In this document: positions 16,594-25,291 of the stretch, one piece after another | How positions within the stretch are numbered: position 1 is the first letter of the stretch | Layout: each line of letters opens with the position of its first letter | DNA from: Prosthecobacter sp. | Lineage (GTDB): Bacteria > Verrucomicrobiota > Verrucomicrobiia > Verrucomicrobiales > Verrucomicrobiaceae | Reading direction: 5' to 3' | Assembly (NCBI RefSeq): GCF_029946185.1 | Contig: NZ_JAQSEA010000082.1 | Span: forward strand, 1 to 58,598 | DNA length: 58,598 bases | Position numbers and translations under genes: made by a program | Notes under the pieces: model-generated | What the model saw: the letters and a program-made list of their open reading frames with translations, nothing else | The model's database searches: none | Told to the model about the DNA's origin: nothing

Positions 16594-17931
16594 ATGAATC
16601 CAACCCCATCCCGCCTTCCCATCCTGCGTTTGGCTATGGCAGCCTGCGCCATGGCAGCCCTCAGTACCACCGCCGTTGCCGATGATTCGGTTCTTTGGGA
16701 TTTGTCGCAAAATGACATTGTGCCCGCGCTGCGGTCGGGAGACGCCGAGAAGGTGGACGGCGTGGTCAAGTTGCGGGATGGCGCGAGCTTCGCCGTGCCT
16801 GCGGAGGCATTTCCCGATCAAGCCAATTTCACCGTCCAGGTCACACTTTCACTCGATGCACTGGTGCAGGATGCGGTCTTCACCGCGATGCGAAAGCAGA
16901 GCGAGCAGGACGACGGCTTTTCCTTTTTCTTCAACTACCGCGACAACCCGTATTACGCACGACAGGTCAACTCCGTGGTGAACGGCATCTTGATGACCGG
17001 AGGCTCCCTGAACGGACGGAAGGAGCCGCAGATGAACACGCCCTACACCCTCACCATGGCGGTCCGCAAGGGACTGGCGACGTTCTACATCGACGACATT
17101 CCCTGCAAGACCTGCTTCATGAACCTCATCCCGAACGCCGAACCGATGTGGATTGGCCGCAACGGGAACCCGAAGGCCAAGACCATGCCCGTGACGATTC
17201 GCGGCGTGAAAGTGTTCGGCTCATCCTTCAACTATGTCTCGAAGCGCGAGTCCAAGCCGGAGTTCCCACGCGGCGCGGTCGCGGGCAAAGGCTGGGCGCT
17301 CGACGTTCCCAAACTTGACCATCCCGAATGGCCGAAAGTTCTCATTTACGGAGACTCCATCTCGATGGGCTACAGCGGCTCCTTCATCCCGGAGATGTTG
17401 AAGCAAAAGATTTATGTATTCCACTGCGTCCACTTCGTCGGCGGTGACGTGCCCGTGGAGGCCCTCACTGAGATGGCCGGGCGTTACAAGTTTGACGTGG
17501 TCATCTTCAACAACGGCCTCCACTCGCTGAGCTGGACGCCCGACAAGGTCTCCGACGACGTCGTTTTGGAGCGGATGCGCAAGCTGACACGCTGCTTCAA
17601 GCTGGGCGCACCCCAGGCAAAGATCTATTACCTCTTCACCACTCCCCACACCGCCGCCCGGCCTGCGCCGGACCAACCGGTCGCCAGTCTGGGAGACAAG
17701 AACGATGTCGTCATCCGGCTCAACACACTCTCCAGTCAGGTGATGAAAGAGGAAGGCATCGATATGATCGACAGCTATTCCCTCCTGGGTTCCCACCTTG
17801 AACTGGCGGCCGGCGACAATTATCACTGGCAAGGAGCGGCCTACCAGCTGCTCAGCCAGGAACTCGGCAAGCGGGTGATGTCCGCGCTGGAAGTGCCTGC
17901 CAACGCAACCAAAGGCAAAGCGCTTCGCTAA
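16594..17931 (+). CDS. Exported LamG-like + SGNH/GDSL hydrolase
   Basis: A 445-residue protein with signal peptide (AACAMAALSTTAVA). Residues about 45-210 form a concanavalin-like jelly-roll (FTVQVTLSLDALVQDAVFTA, YTLTMAVRKGLATFYIDD). Residues about 245-430 form an SGNH hydrolase: block I is KVLIYGDSISMGYSG with the nucleophile Ser near residue 255, the Gly/Asn blocks are in HFVGGDVP and VIFNNGLHSLSW, and the C-terminal DNYHWQ supplies the Asp-x-x-His of block V. This suggests a carbohydrate esterase acting on acetylated polysaccharide. It lies 14 bases after the cytochrome gene and 20 before DUF1501, so it is co-transcribed with them. Confidence 0.85.
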   Translation: MNPTPSRLPILRLAMAACAMAALSTTAVADDSVLWDLSQNDIVPALRSGDAEKVDGVVKLRDGASFAVPAEAFPDQANFTVQVTLSLDALVQDAVFTAMRKQSEQDDGFSFFFNYRDNPYYARQVNSVVNGILMTGGSLNGRKEPQMNTPYTLTMAVRKGLATFYIDDIPCKTCFMNLIPNAEPMWIGRNGNPKAKTMPVTIRGVKVFGSSFNYVSKRESKPEFPRGAVAGKGWALDVPKLDHPEWPKVLIYGDSISMGYSGSFIPEMLKQKIYVFHCVHFVGGDVPVEALTEMAGRYKFDVVIFNNGLHSLSWTPDKVSDDVVLERMRKLTRCFKLGAPQAKIYYLFTTPHTAARPAPDQPVASLGDKNDVVIRLNTLSSQVMKEEGIDMIDSYSLLGSHLELAAGDNYHWQGAAYQLLSQELGKRVMSALEVPANATKGKALR

Positions 17932-17951
17932 AGCCTCCACCCCGGCACCCC

Positions 17952-19388
17952 ATGAGCCCCCCTCCGCTTCACGCCCGGCGCGACTTTCTCACTGGCATCA
18001 GCAGCGGATTCGCGGGAGTCGCGTTGTCGCAACTGCTCGCGCGCGATGCCTCCGCCAGCGTCCCGGTGCCGAGACCGGAATTCAATGGCGGCATTCATCA
18101 TCCGGCAAAAGTGAAGCGCGTCATCCAGCTCTTCATGAATGGCGGAGCGAGCCCGATGGACCTCTGGGATTACAAACCGATGCTGACGAAACAGCACGGG
18201 CAGAAGCTCGGCTCCAAAGTGAAGGTCGAAGGCGCGACCGGCATGCAGGGACCGCTGATGAAGAGCCCGTTCGAGTTCAAGCAGCACGGTCAATGCGGAC
18301 GCTGGGCGAGCAGCCTGTTTCCTGAGCAGGCGAAGCTTGTGGACGAAATGGCATTTCTCATGGCGATGCAGGGCCGCTCGAATGTGCATGGCCAGAGCGC
18401 CTACCTCATGAACAACGGCTTCCTTCTGCCCGGCTTCCCCTGCATGGGCGCATGGATTTCGTATGCGCTGGGAAATCTCACCGACAACCTTCCCACCTTC
18501 ATCGTGCTGCCCGATGCTCGCGGCCTGCCTTACAACGGGCGCGGTTGTTTCACCTCAGGATTCCTGCCTGCGGTGCATCAGGGCACCGTGATCAAAGCAG
18601 GCGCGTCGCAACCCATTCCTGACCTCTTTGCCAGCGACAAGTTCGCATTCGCCACTCACCAGGCGGATGGCGACGGCCTCGCCTTGCTGAACCAGATGAA
18701 CCACGCGCACGCCACGCAGCATCCGGGCGATTCGCGACTCGATGCCCGCGTCGCGGGCTACCAACTCGCCGCGAAGCTTCAGCTCAGCGCGCCAGAAGCC
18801 TTCGACGTCATGCGCGAACCCGAATCCGCACGCCGGGCCTACTGTCTCGACAGCGCAGACAAAGCCACCGCTGACTTCGGCAAGCGCTGCCTGCTCGCCA
18901 CGCGTCTCATCGAGCGCGGCGTGCGTTTTGTCCAAGTCTGGAGCGGTCCCGAGGGCGCAACGAATAACTGGGACAACCACGGCAACATCCCCACACAACT
19001 CCCGCCCATGGCCGCGAGCATCGACAAGCCCATCGCCGCCCTGCTGCGCGATCTCCGCCAACGTGGCCTCGCCGAAGAAACCCTCGTCGTTTGGACCACC
19101 GAGTTCGGCCGCACGCCGTTCTCGCAAGGCTCGCTCGGACGCGATCACAACTGCGGCAGCTTCGTGAGCTGGCTCTGGGGTGCAGGCATCCAGCCCGGCA
19201 CAGCCCACGGCGAGAGCGACGATTGGGGCTACCAGGCGATGCGCGACGTCACCACCGGCTACGACATGCACGCCACCATCCTTCACCTGCTCGGCATCGA
19301 TCACGAAAACCTCACCCTGCGCACGAATGGTGTCGATCGTCGCCTCACCGATGTGCATGGGCATGTTGTGAAGGAAATTCTCTCTTGA
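17952..19388 (+). CDS. DUF1501 (Tat-exported, alkaline-phosphatase-fold) protein
   Basis: A 478-residue DUF1501 protein. The N-terminus HARRDFLTGISSGFAGVALSQ is a twin-arginine signal, so it is exported folded. Family landmarks are KVKRVIQLFMNGGASPMDLWDYKP near residue 55, NVHGQSAYLMNNGFL, GLPYNGRGCFTSGFLP, RLIERGVRFVQVWSGPEG, ETLVVWTTEFGRTPFSQG near 380 and the metal-site-like GRDHNCGSF. The fold is related to alkaline phosphatase/sulfatase enzymes, but the activity of DUF1501 proteins is not established. It closes the IclR-headed operon. Confidence 0.93.
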   Translation: MSPPPLHARRDFLTGISSGFAGVALSQLLARDASASVPVPRPEFNGGIHHPAKVKRVIQLFMNGGASPMDLWDYKPMLTKQHGQKLGSKVKVEGATGMQGPLMKSPFEFKQHGQCGRWASSLFPEQAKLVDEMAFLMAMQGRSNVHGQSAYLMNNGFLLPGFPCMGAWISYALGNLTDNLPTFIVLPDARGLPYNGRGCFTSGFLPAVHQGTVIKAGASQPIPDLFASDKFAFATHQADGDGLALLNQMNHAHATQHPGDSRLDARVAGYQLAAKLQLSAPEAFDVMREPESARRAYCLDSADKATADFGKRCLLATRLIERGVRFVQVWSGPEGATNNWDNHGNIPTQLPPMAASIDKPIAALLRDLRQRGLAEETLVVWTTEFGRTPFSQGSLGRDHNCGSFVSWLWGAGIQPGTAHGESDDWGYQAMRDVTTGYDMHATILHLLGIDHENLTLRTNGVDRRLTDVHGHVVKEILS

Positions 19389-19460
19389 AGCACCCATGCC
19401 TGCTTGCGCTTGTCAGGGTGGCACCTGGCCACGCGCGAGGATCTATCCCATAGGGGGGAT

Positions 19461-20273
19461 TCAAGGGGCGAGACCCGGCAGCATGGGTTGGGGAGCATCT
19501 GCAGATGAGACAGGTGCGATGGGCTGATATGTTCCATGCTGTGGAACAGGTGCCGCTATCGGACGTATCACTTCGTCAGTCTTGTTGCGGGCCTGACTGG
19601 CAGCGGTGGAGACGCGATAAGCCTCCAAATGCTCGCTTTCATAGGGTTTGAGAAGACCCCGGATGTCCGCTACCGGCATGCCCGGTTGCATCCAGGCGAA
19701 AGCAGCTTCACCCTCCAAAATCAGCGGGCTGCGATCGTGGAACTTCGCCATGTAGCGCCCCGGCGGCGTGGTGACGATGCTCATGGAGGTGATGACACCG
19801 CCGCTCTCGACATCCTCCGGGCTGTGGCTTTCCCAGACATCCCAGATACCTGCCAGCAAGACCGGCGCATCGTCCGTGCGGTGGATGAAGTAGGGGCAGT
19901 TGCGATCCGGCCACTCATGCCAGCCGCGCACGGGTATGAGGCAGCGCTGGCGCAGGATGGGCCCCCGGTAGGAGGCCAGCTCAAAGATGCTCTCACAACG
20001 GGCATTGAAGGTGAGGCCAAACTTCTTCGCGACATCCTTCTTGCTGCCTTTGGCCCAGGCGGGCACGAGGCCAAAGCGCATGCGCTCCATGCCGATCTCA
20101 TCAGCCTGCATGGTCAATACGTCCGCATAATCAGTGGGGCAGATGTTATGAATCACCTGCGCGTCGGCCTTCATGTCCTCGGCCTTTTTCTTTGGGCGGC
20201 ATTCGATGCGCAGCTTCTTCCCCGCGAGAGAAAGCGCGGAAATTTTCGCGAACTGGTTCAGGCGGCCACACAT
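19461..20273 (-). CDS. SRAP domain protein (SOS response-associated peptidase, YedK/HMCES family)
   Basis: A 270-residue protein that, by homology, forms a covalent thiazolidine bond with abasic sites in single-stranded DNA. The start at 20273 gives MCGRLNQFAK, placing the catalytic Cys at position 2 after Met removal; a longer reading is rejected for that reason. Other SRAP landmarks are RMRFGLVPAWAKG near residue 65, FNARCES near 88 (Asn/Glu of the active site), RCLIPVRGWHEW near 110, and TTPPGRYMAKFHDRSPLIL near 165 with the active-site His. The C-terminal 45 residues are an unstructured P/Q-rich tail. A truncated copy of its 5' half lies at 12618-12800. Confidence 0.93.
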   Translation of the reverse strand: MCGRLNQFAKISALSLAGKKLRIECRPKKKAEDMKADAQVIHNICPTDYADVLTMQADEIGMERMRFGLVPAWAKGSKKDVAKKFGLTFNARCESIFELASYRGPILRQRCLIPVRGWHEWPDRNCPYFIHRTDDAPVLLAGIWDVWESHSPEDVESGGVITSMSIVTTPPGRYMAKFHDRSPLILEGEAAFAWMQPGMPVADIRGLLKPYESEHLEAYRVSTAASQARNKTDEVIRPIAAPVPQHGTYQPIAPVSSADAPQPMLPGLAP

Positions 20274-20322
20274 GGGTGCAGGAATGCATACGACTGACGA
20301 AATTACCGGAACCGGCCCCAAC

Positions 20323-20397
20323 TGGTGCGCCCGCCAGGAATCGAACCTGGATATGCGGCTTCGGAGACCACCATTCTATCCGTTGAACTACGAGCGC
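20323..20397 (-). tRNA. tRNA-Arg (anticodon CCG)
   Basis: A full cloverleaf reads on the minus strand: 7-bp acceptor GCGCTCG/CGGGCGC, D arm, 5-bp anticodon stem GTGGT/GCCGC with loop CTCCGAA (anticodon CCG, codon CGG), variable loop ATAT and T arm CCAGG-TTCGATT-CCTGG. The 3' CCA is encoded. Confidence 0.93.
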
Positions 20398-20472
20398 GTT
20401 GTTTGGGGGCGATGCTTCGCATGCACACCGGATTGCGGCAAGTCGTTTTCAGGGCGATGTGCCCTCCTTTTT

Positions 20473-21372
20473 TCACAGCAGCTCGTGCTTGTGGGTGCCT
20501 TCTTTGGCGGAGTTCTGAAACTTGTGCCAGCGAAAGGGCTCCACCACCTGGCCCCAAAAGGTCCTCGGCATGGCGGTTTTGATGCCGATCTTCACCGGCG
20601 GGCGGCGGTTGGTGTCGTCGTAGTAAGTGCCGAAGATGAGGTCCCAAATCATGAGATTCTCGCCGTAGTTTTTGTTGCCTTCGCGCAGGTCCATCGAGTG
20701 GTGCCAGCGGTGCAGGGCAGGGGTGTTGAAGATGTAATTGAGCCAGCCGAAGCGCATCTGGATGTTGGCGTGCGTGAGAAAGCCGATGTAGGCGGTGATG
20801 GCACCGAACCACAGCACCACGCTCTGGGGTGCACCGGCCAGCGCGAGCAGCGGGGCGGAGAAGATGGCGCTCTTGAGCGTGTCGATGATGTGGAAGCGGC
20901 CGGTGTTGAAGAACCACAGCTTTTTGGAGCTGTGATGCACCGCGTGGAACCACCACAGCGGCCCCCATTCATGGGCGATGCGGTGCGCCCAATACAGACC
21001 GAACTCGGCGATGACGAGCCCCAGCAACACCTGGAGAAACATGGGCCAGTGATTGGGCCAGTAGCCCGTGCCCATATCTCCGCCCACCACGGCGGCGAGT
21101 CCGAGCCAGGTGGCGGAAATGATGAGCAACTGCACGAAGGATTTGGTGAAGGCGGTATGCGCGAAATCCTGTGCCTCCTGCCCGTCTGAGTGCAGCCAGG
21201 CCTGCTCATGCGGAAACTTCCGCTCCAGGAAGTACAGCAGCGCCGCGAGGCTGAAGTAGGTGATGTTAAACGCCAGCGGCCCATGCCCGCTGGCAATGCC
21301 GATCCCGGTGGGGATGATGGCGGCGGTGATGATCAGGGGCCAGAGGAGGTATTCGAAAATCGTGCGGAACAT
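20473..21372 (-). CDS. Sterol desaturase / fatty acid hydroxylase family membrane protein
   Basis: A 299-residue integral membrane di-iron oxygenase. The start chosen is MFRTIFEYLLWPLIITAA at 21372; in-frame codons further upstream look non-coding. Hydrophobic helices lie at about 8-26, 33-50, 80-100 and 113-135. The three histidine boxes that bind iron are HRIAHE near residue 140, HAVHH near 155 and HRWHH near 236. Family members hydroxylate or desaturate lipids such as sterols, sphingolipids and ornithine lipids; the substrate here is unknown. It stands alone, divergent from the adenylate-forming enzyme gene. Confidence 0.9.
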   Translation of the reverse strand: MFRTIFEYLLWPLIITAAIIPTGIGIASGHGPLAFNITYFSLAALLYFLERKFPHEQAWLHSDGQEAQDFAHTAFTKSFVQLLIISATWLGLAAVVGGDMGTGYWPNHWPMFLQVLLGLVIAEFGLYWAHRIAHEWGPLWWFHAVHHSSKKLWFFNTGRFHIIDTLKSAIFSAPLLALAGAPQSVVLWFGAITAYIGFLTHANIQMRFGWLNYIFNTPALHRWHHSMDLREGNKNYGENLMIWDLIFGTYYDDTNRRPPVKIGIKTAMPRTFWGQVVEPFRWHKFQNSAKEGTHKHELL

Positions 21373-21518
21373 GGGCAGCGTTTTACAAAGCAAGAAACGA
21401 ACGCATTTCCAGTGCGGATGTGGGAATGAGTTGATGGAAAGAAGGTGAGGTAGGACAGGGTGCATTTGTCGTGCAGCTCCCGTCTTGACCCCTTGCGCCA
21501 TCTCCGCGAAAGGACCGT

Positions 21519-22922
21519 ATGAGTCGATTGATCAACCTCCTGCGCGCACGCAGGGCTGTGAAGGAAGCCCATTTCATGAGCCGTGCGGACTTGCTGCAGC
21601 TGCAGGAGCGGCGCTGGCGGGCCATGGCGCGCTATGCGCTGGAGGTGAGCCCTTTTTACCGGCGGCACCTCGCGGGCATTGATGTGGAGCGCTGCCAGAT
21701 CACGGACATCCCGCCGCTGACCAAGGAACTCCTGGTGGCGAACTGGGATGAAATCGTGCCAGACAAACGGCTGCACCGCGCTGCGCTGGAGGCCTTTCTC
21801 AACGAGCCGAAAAACTGGGGCACGCTGCTGCATGGTCGCTGGATGGTCAGCATGACCTCAGGCACCACCGGCGCGGCTTTGGCGATCCCGCAGGACATTG
21901 CGGCGGTGGACTGGGGCCACGCCTGCCAGAATCTGCGCAACTCCGCCTCTCCACACAGCGCCGCCCAGCCGCCACTGCCGGTGTTTCGGCGGCGTCTCAA
22001 GGTCCTCGTTTTTGTGACGGCGTCTTCACCTTCGGTCTCTGCGGCTTTGTATGCCACGCGCCCTTGGATTGGTGCGCTGTTCAGCAGCTACCATCGCATC
22101 AACATCACCGCGCCATGGAGCGAGATCCTGGCGGAGGTGCAGCGTATCCAGCCGGATGCGATGATGGGCTATGCCTCTCTGTTTGGGCGTCTGGCGCAGG
22201 CGCAGCTCAATGGCGAAGTGGACCTCCATCTGCCCAAAGACCGGGGCCACATCTGGGCTGGAGGAGATGCAGTGACGCCCGGCATCCGCGACCTGTGTCG
22301 CAGAGCCTTCGGCATTGAGCCCTTCAGCATGTATGGCTGCGGTGAAACCCTCGGCATCGCCCGGCAGTGGCGCGGCATGGAGCACCTGCACTGCCATGAC
22401 GACATGGTGGTGTTTGAGGGGGTGGACGCCGCAGATCAGCCAGTGGAGGAGGACGTTCTGTCCGATCACGCGCTGGCCACGCCACTCATCAACAAGGCGG
22501 TGCCGCTGCTGCGCTACCGCCTCAATGACCGCGTGAAATTCGGGCCGGTGGATGCCGCATGGCCGTTCAAGCGCATCGAGCAGATCCATGGCCGCAGCAA
22601 CATGGCCTACGTTTTCAAAACACCTGAGCGCCGTGTGTTCATCGGGGCGCATTTCATCTTCGCCATGGAGCATCAGCGGGAGGTGGCCACCTACCAGTTC
22701 CGGCAGACAGCGCCCGATGCCGTGGAGTGCGTCTTCATCCCGCAGCCCGGTGCCGATGAAGCCCGGCTGCTGTTTGAGCTGACGGCAGCCATGCGCCACT
22801 GCCTGGAGGAGGGCGGCTGCACCGGCGTGAAATGCACCGCCCGCATCGTCCCGCAGCTCAGCCCCGATGCACGCACCGGCAAGGTGGAGCAAAACGTGCC
22901 GCTGCCAGATGAGATGGCTTGA
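21519..22922 (+). CDS. PaaK/CapK-like adenylate-forming enzyme
   Basis: A 467-residue relative of phenylacetate-CoA ligase and the capsule-associated CapK proteins. Key features are VSPFYRRHLAGIDVERCQITDIPPLTK near residue 45, the phosphate-binding TSGTTGAALAIP near 113, YASLFGRLAQAQ near 218, IWAGGDAVTPGIRDLCRRAFG near 244, MYGCGETLGIA near 269 and LLRYRLNDRVKFGP near 330. An AAAGGA Shine-Dalgarno lies at the right distance. It should activate a carboxylic acid as an acyl-adenylate, perhaps passing it to CoA. It starts a plus-strand group with a dehydrogenase and two GNAT/FemAB-like proteins, which suggests activation and transfer of an acyl group onto a small molecule or polymer. Confidence 0.85.
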   Translation: MSRLINLLRARRAVKEAHFMSRADLLQLQERRWRAMARYALEVSPFYRRHLAGIDVERCQITDIPPLTKELLVANWDEIVPDKRLHRAALEAFLNEPKNWGTLLHGRWMVSMTSGTTGAALAIPQDIAAVDWGHACQNLRNSASPHSAAQPPLPVFRRRLKVLVFVTASSPSVSAALYATRPWIGALFSSYHRINITAPWSEILAEVQRIQPDAMMGYASLFGRLAQAQLNGEVDLHLPKDRGHIWAGGDAVTPGIRDLCRRAFGIEPFSMYGCGETLGIARQWRGMEHLHCHDDMVVFEGVDAADQPVEEDVLSDHALATPLINKAVPLLRYRLNDRVKFGPVDAAWPFKRIEQIHGRSNMAYVFKTPERRVFIGAHFIFAMEHQREVATYQFRQTAPDAVECVFIPQPGADEARLLFELTAAMRHCLEEGGCTGVKCTARIVPQLSPDARTGKVEQNVPLPDEMA

Positions 22923-23019
22923 GAGGCATCTGGCGGGGTGGCCAGACCATCGTCAAAAGCGCAGCCCTTTCACTTCTTGATTGCGCACGCACGCGCCGCG
23001 TGGTCGGATGCACTTCTGA

Positions 23020-24063
23020 ATGAAGTCCGTCATCGCCATCGCACCCGGAGAACTCGCCATCCTCGACACACCGCAGCCGAAACCGGGGCCCTACCAGGCG
23101 CTGGTGCGCACGGAATGCGCCTGCCTGTGCAACCGCACGGACTCCGAACTCCTCGGCGGCAGCTTTCCGGGCATGGAGGACAAGTTCCCCTTTGCCCTCG
23201 GGCATGAGAGCGTCGGTATCGTGATCGAAGTGGGAGACAAGGTGAAAAACTTCCAGGTGGGTGATCGCGCCGTCGGTGGGCTGGTGTTTGATCTGCAAAA
23301 GGAAGGCGTGGATTCCGGCTGGGGCGGCTTTGGTGAGTTCACCCTGGCGAATGACCATGAGGCCATGGTGGCGGACGGCGTGGCGGATGAGGCGCACGGC
23401 TGGGTGGAGGTCTTCGAGATCCAGACCCGCGTGGATGCGGACATCCCGCCTGAGGAAGCCGTGCTGCTCTGCACCTGGCGCGAGGTGCTGGGTGCGTTCC
23501 GTGATTTCCATCTGCAACCCGGTGACGATGTGCTCATCTACGGCGCAGGGCCGGTGGGCCTGAGTTTTGTGAAACTCGGCCGCCTCTTTGGCCTCGGCTG
23601 GATCGGCATCGTGGATCGCCATGTGGACAAGCAGGCCAAGGCGCTGGCCTTTGGCGCGGATGCAGCCTTTGCACCGGGAGACCTCGAGATTGGAGAACTC
23701 TCGAAGATTCGCGGCAAGAAGCTTGATGCCGTGATTGATGCTGTCGGCCACCCGGACATCGTTCAGCAGGGGCTGCCGCTGCTGCGCCGGGGCGGCTCAC
23801 ACTGCATCTACGGCGTGCTCACCCATGGCGTGCTGCACATCGACAAAGCGAAGGCGGACTTCAACTTCAACCTCTTCGTGCATCAGTGGCCCACACGCCG
23901 CTATGAAAAGGAATCACAGGCCGCCCTCTGCCAGTGGATCCGCGAAGGCAGGCTCACTTCCGCCGACTTCATCACGCATCGTTTTCAGCTGGATCAGATC
24001 ACCGCCGCGTTCAAGGCCGTGGCAGAGCGCAAGGTCATCAAGGCGCTGCTGGAATACGCATGA
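23020..24063 (+). CDS. Zinc-type medium-chain alcohol/polyol dehydrogenase
   Basis: A 347-residue MDR-family oxidoreductase. The catalytic zinc site is visible as CLCNRTDSE (Cys37) and ALGHESVG (His near 66, Glu beside it). The Rossmann nucleotide site is DDVLIYGAGPVGLSFVKLGRLFG near residue 170, with an Asp at the end of beta-2 (IGIVDRH), which favours NAD over NADP. The usual four-cysteine structural zinc loop of ADH and sorbitol dehydrogenase is absent. A tryptophan-rich loop, GVDSGWGGFGEFTLAND, sits near 100. The gene lies 97 bases after the adenylate-forming enzyme and 13 before the first FemAB-like gene. Confidence 0.88.
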   Translation: MKSVIAIAPGELAILDTPQPKPGPYQALVRTECACLCNRTDSELLGGSFPGMEDKFPFALGHESVGIVIEVGDKVKNFQVGDRAVGGLVFDLQKEGVDSGWGGFGEFTLANDHEAMVADGVADEAHGWVEVFEIQTRVDADIPPEEAVLLCTWREVLGAFRDFHLQPGDDVLIYGAGPVGLSFVKLGRLFGLGWIGIVDRHVDKQAKALAFGADAAFAPGDLEIGELSKIRGKKLDAVIDAVGHPDIVQQGLPLLRRGGSHCIYGVLTHGVLHIDKAKADFNFNLFVHQWPTRRYEKESQAALCQWIREGRLTSADFITHRFQLDQITAAFKAVAERKVIKALLEYA

Positions 24064-24076
24064 GATCCTTCGCCCA

Positions 24077-25291
24077 ATGAACCTGCAAAACTGGCTGCGG
24101 TGGTGGATGCGCATCATCCTGCCCTTGCTAGGCTGGCGCGTGCCGGTGGCGCTGCTGCGCGGTCCGGCGCGTGGCTCAGGCCGGGAGGTGGTGCTGCTGC
24201 ACGCGGGCCCCGCTTCTGTATTCATCAAGGAGCGCTTTTTTGCGCAGGAGCCCGTGGTGGAGCGCTGCGTGCGGGTGCCTGTCTGGCGGCTGCAGCGGCT
24301 GCTGGATGAGTGGCGCAGCACCGCAGATCTGGTGGCGGTGGGGATCGACCGTGTTTCTGCACGCCTGTTCCTCAGGCCGCATGATTTCGAGGTGCCTATG
24401 TGGCTTTCAAGTCTGAGCCAGGTGCCGGAGGATTTGCAGGTTTTCACACGGAATCACAAAAGCGCCCAGGCAGACATCCGGCGCGTGCGCATTAAGAATT
24501 TCGAGTGCCACCTCAGCCGGGCAGCCGAGGATCTGGACTGCTTTTATGACCGCTTTTATGTGCCCTTCATTCCCGCACGACATGGTGAAAAAGTGGCTCT
24601 CGTCCCGCGCTGGCGCATGCGGCTGATGTTCCGGATGGGCATGCTGTACTGGATCACTCAGGCCGGTGAACGGCTCAGTGGCTGCCTCGTCATAGTGAAG
24701 GGGGGGCAGTTTCGCTTGGTGGTGAACGGGATGCTGGATGGACGGCTGGAGCTGCTGCAGCACGGCGCGCTCAGCGCCATCTATGTGCATTCTATCCTGG
24801 AAGCACGAAAGCTGGGCTGCAAGGAAATCGACATGGGCGGCAGCAAGCCCTGGCTGCAGGACGGAGTGTTTCGCTACAAGAACAAATGGGCCTCAGAGCT
24901 CCGCCTCCTTGATGGCGCAGTATCGTCAAACCGCTCCGTGCTGCTGAGCTGGAACCGCATGGCGGGGCCCGTGGCGGAGTTCTTCACCCACACCTCGCTC
25001 ATTCACCATGATGGGGATGGCTTCTCAGCGCTGACCGCCTTTCCCCAAGAGCACCCGCTGACAGCAGAAACCCTGCAGCAGCACCATAACCAGATCAAGG
25101 CCAAGGGCCTGCGCTGTCTGACGATCCTGCTGCCCGGAGAGGTGCCGGCAGATTTTGTATGCCCCTCCGGAGTCCGCCTGATCTCCGGAGGCACAGTCAG
25201 CGACAGCGGACCTGAAAGGCTGAAACTTTGCGGCCACCCTGACACGCCAGCGGGGCCCATGCAGGATCCGACCCAGCCCAGGCAGTCATGA
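24077..25291 (+). CDS. GNAT/FemAB-like protein, first of tandem pair
   Basis: A 404-residue protein starting MNLQNWLRWWMRIILPLLGW. The C-terminal half carries an acyl-transferase pattern like FemAB/BioF2-type GNAT proteins: YWITQAGERLSGCLVIVKGG, then IYVHSILEARKLGCKEIDMGGSKPWLQDGVFRYKNKW near residue 240 and LIHHDGDGFSALTAF near 315. FemAB-like proteins transfer aminoacyl or acyl groups to peptidoglycan stems or sugars; the substrate here is unknown. The last 40 residues are an extra disordered tail. It overlaps the next gene, a clear paralogue, by ATGA. Confidence 0.7.
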   Translation: MNLQNWLRWWMRIILPLLGWRVPVALLRGPARGSGREVVLLHAGPASVFIKERFFAQEPVVERCVRVPVWRLQRLLDEWRSTADLVAVGIDRVSARLFLRPHDFEVPMWLSSLSQVPEDLQVFTRNHKSAQADIRRVRIKNFECHLSRAAEDLDCFYDRFYVPFIPARHGEKVALVPRWRMRLMFRMGMLYWITQAGERLSGCLVIVKGGQFRLVVNGMLDGRLELLQHGALSAIYVHSILEARKLGCKEIDMGGSKPWLQDGVFRYKNKWASELRLLDGAVSSNRSVLLSWNRMAGPVAEFFTHTSLIHHDGDGFSALTAFPQEHPLTAETLQQHHNQIKAKGLRCLTILLPGEVPADFVCPSGVRLISGGTVSDSGPERLKLCGHPDTPAGPMQDPTQPRQS

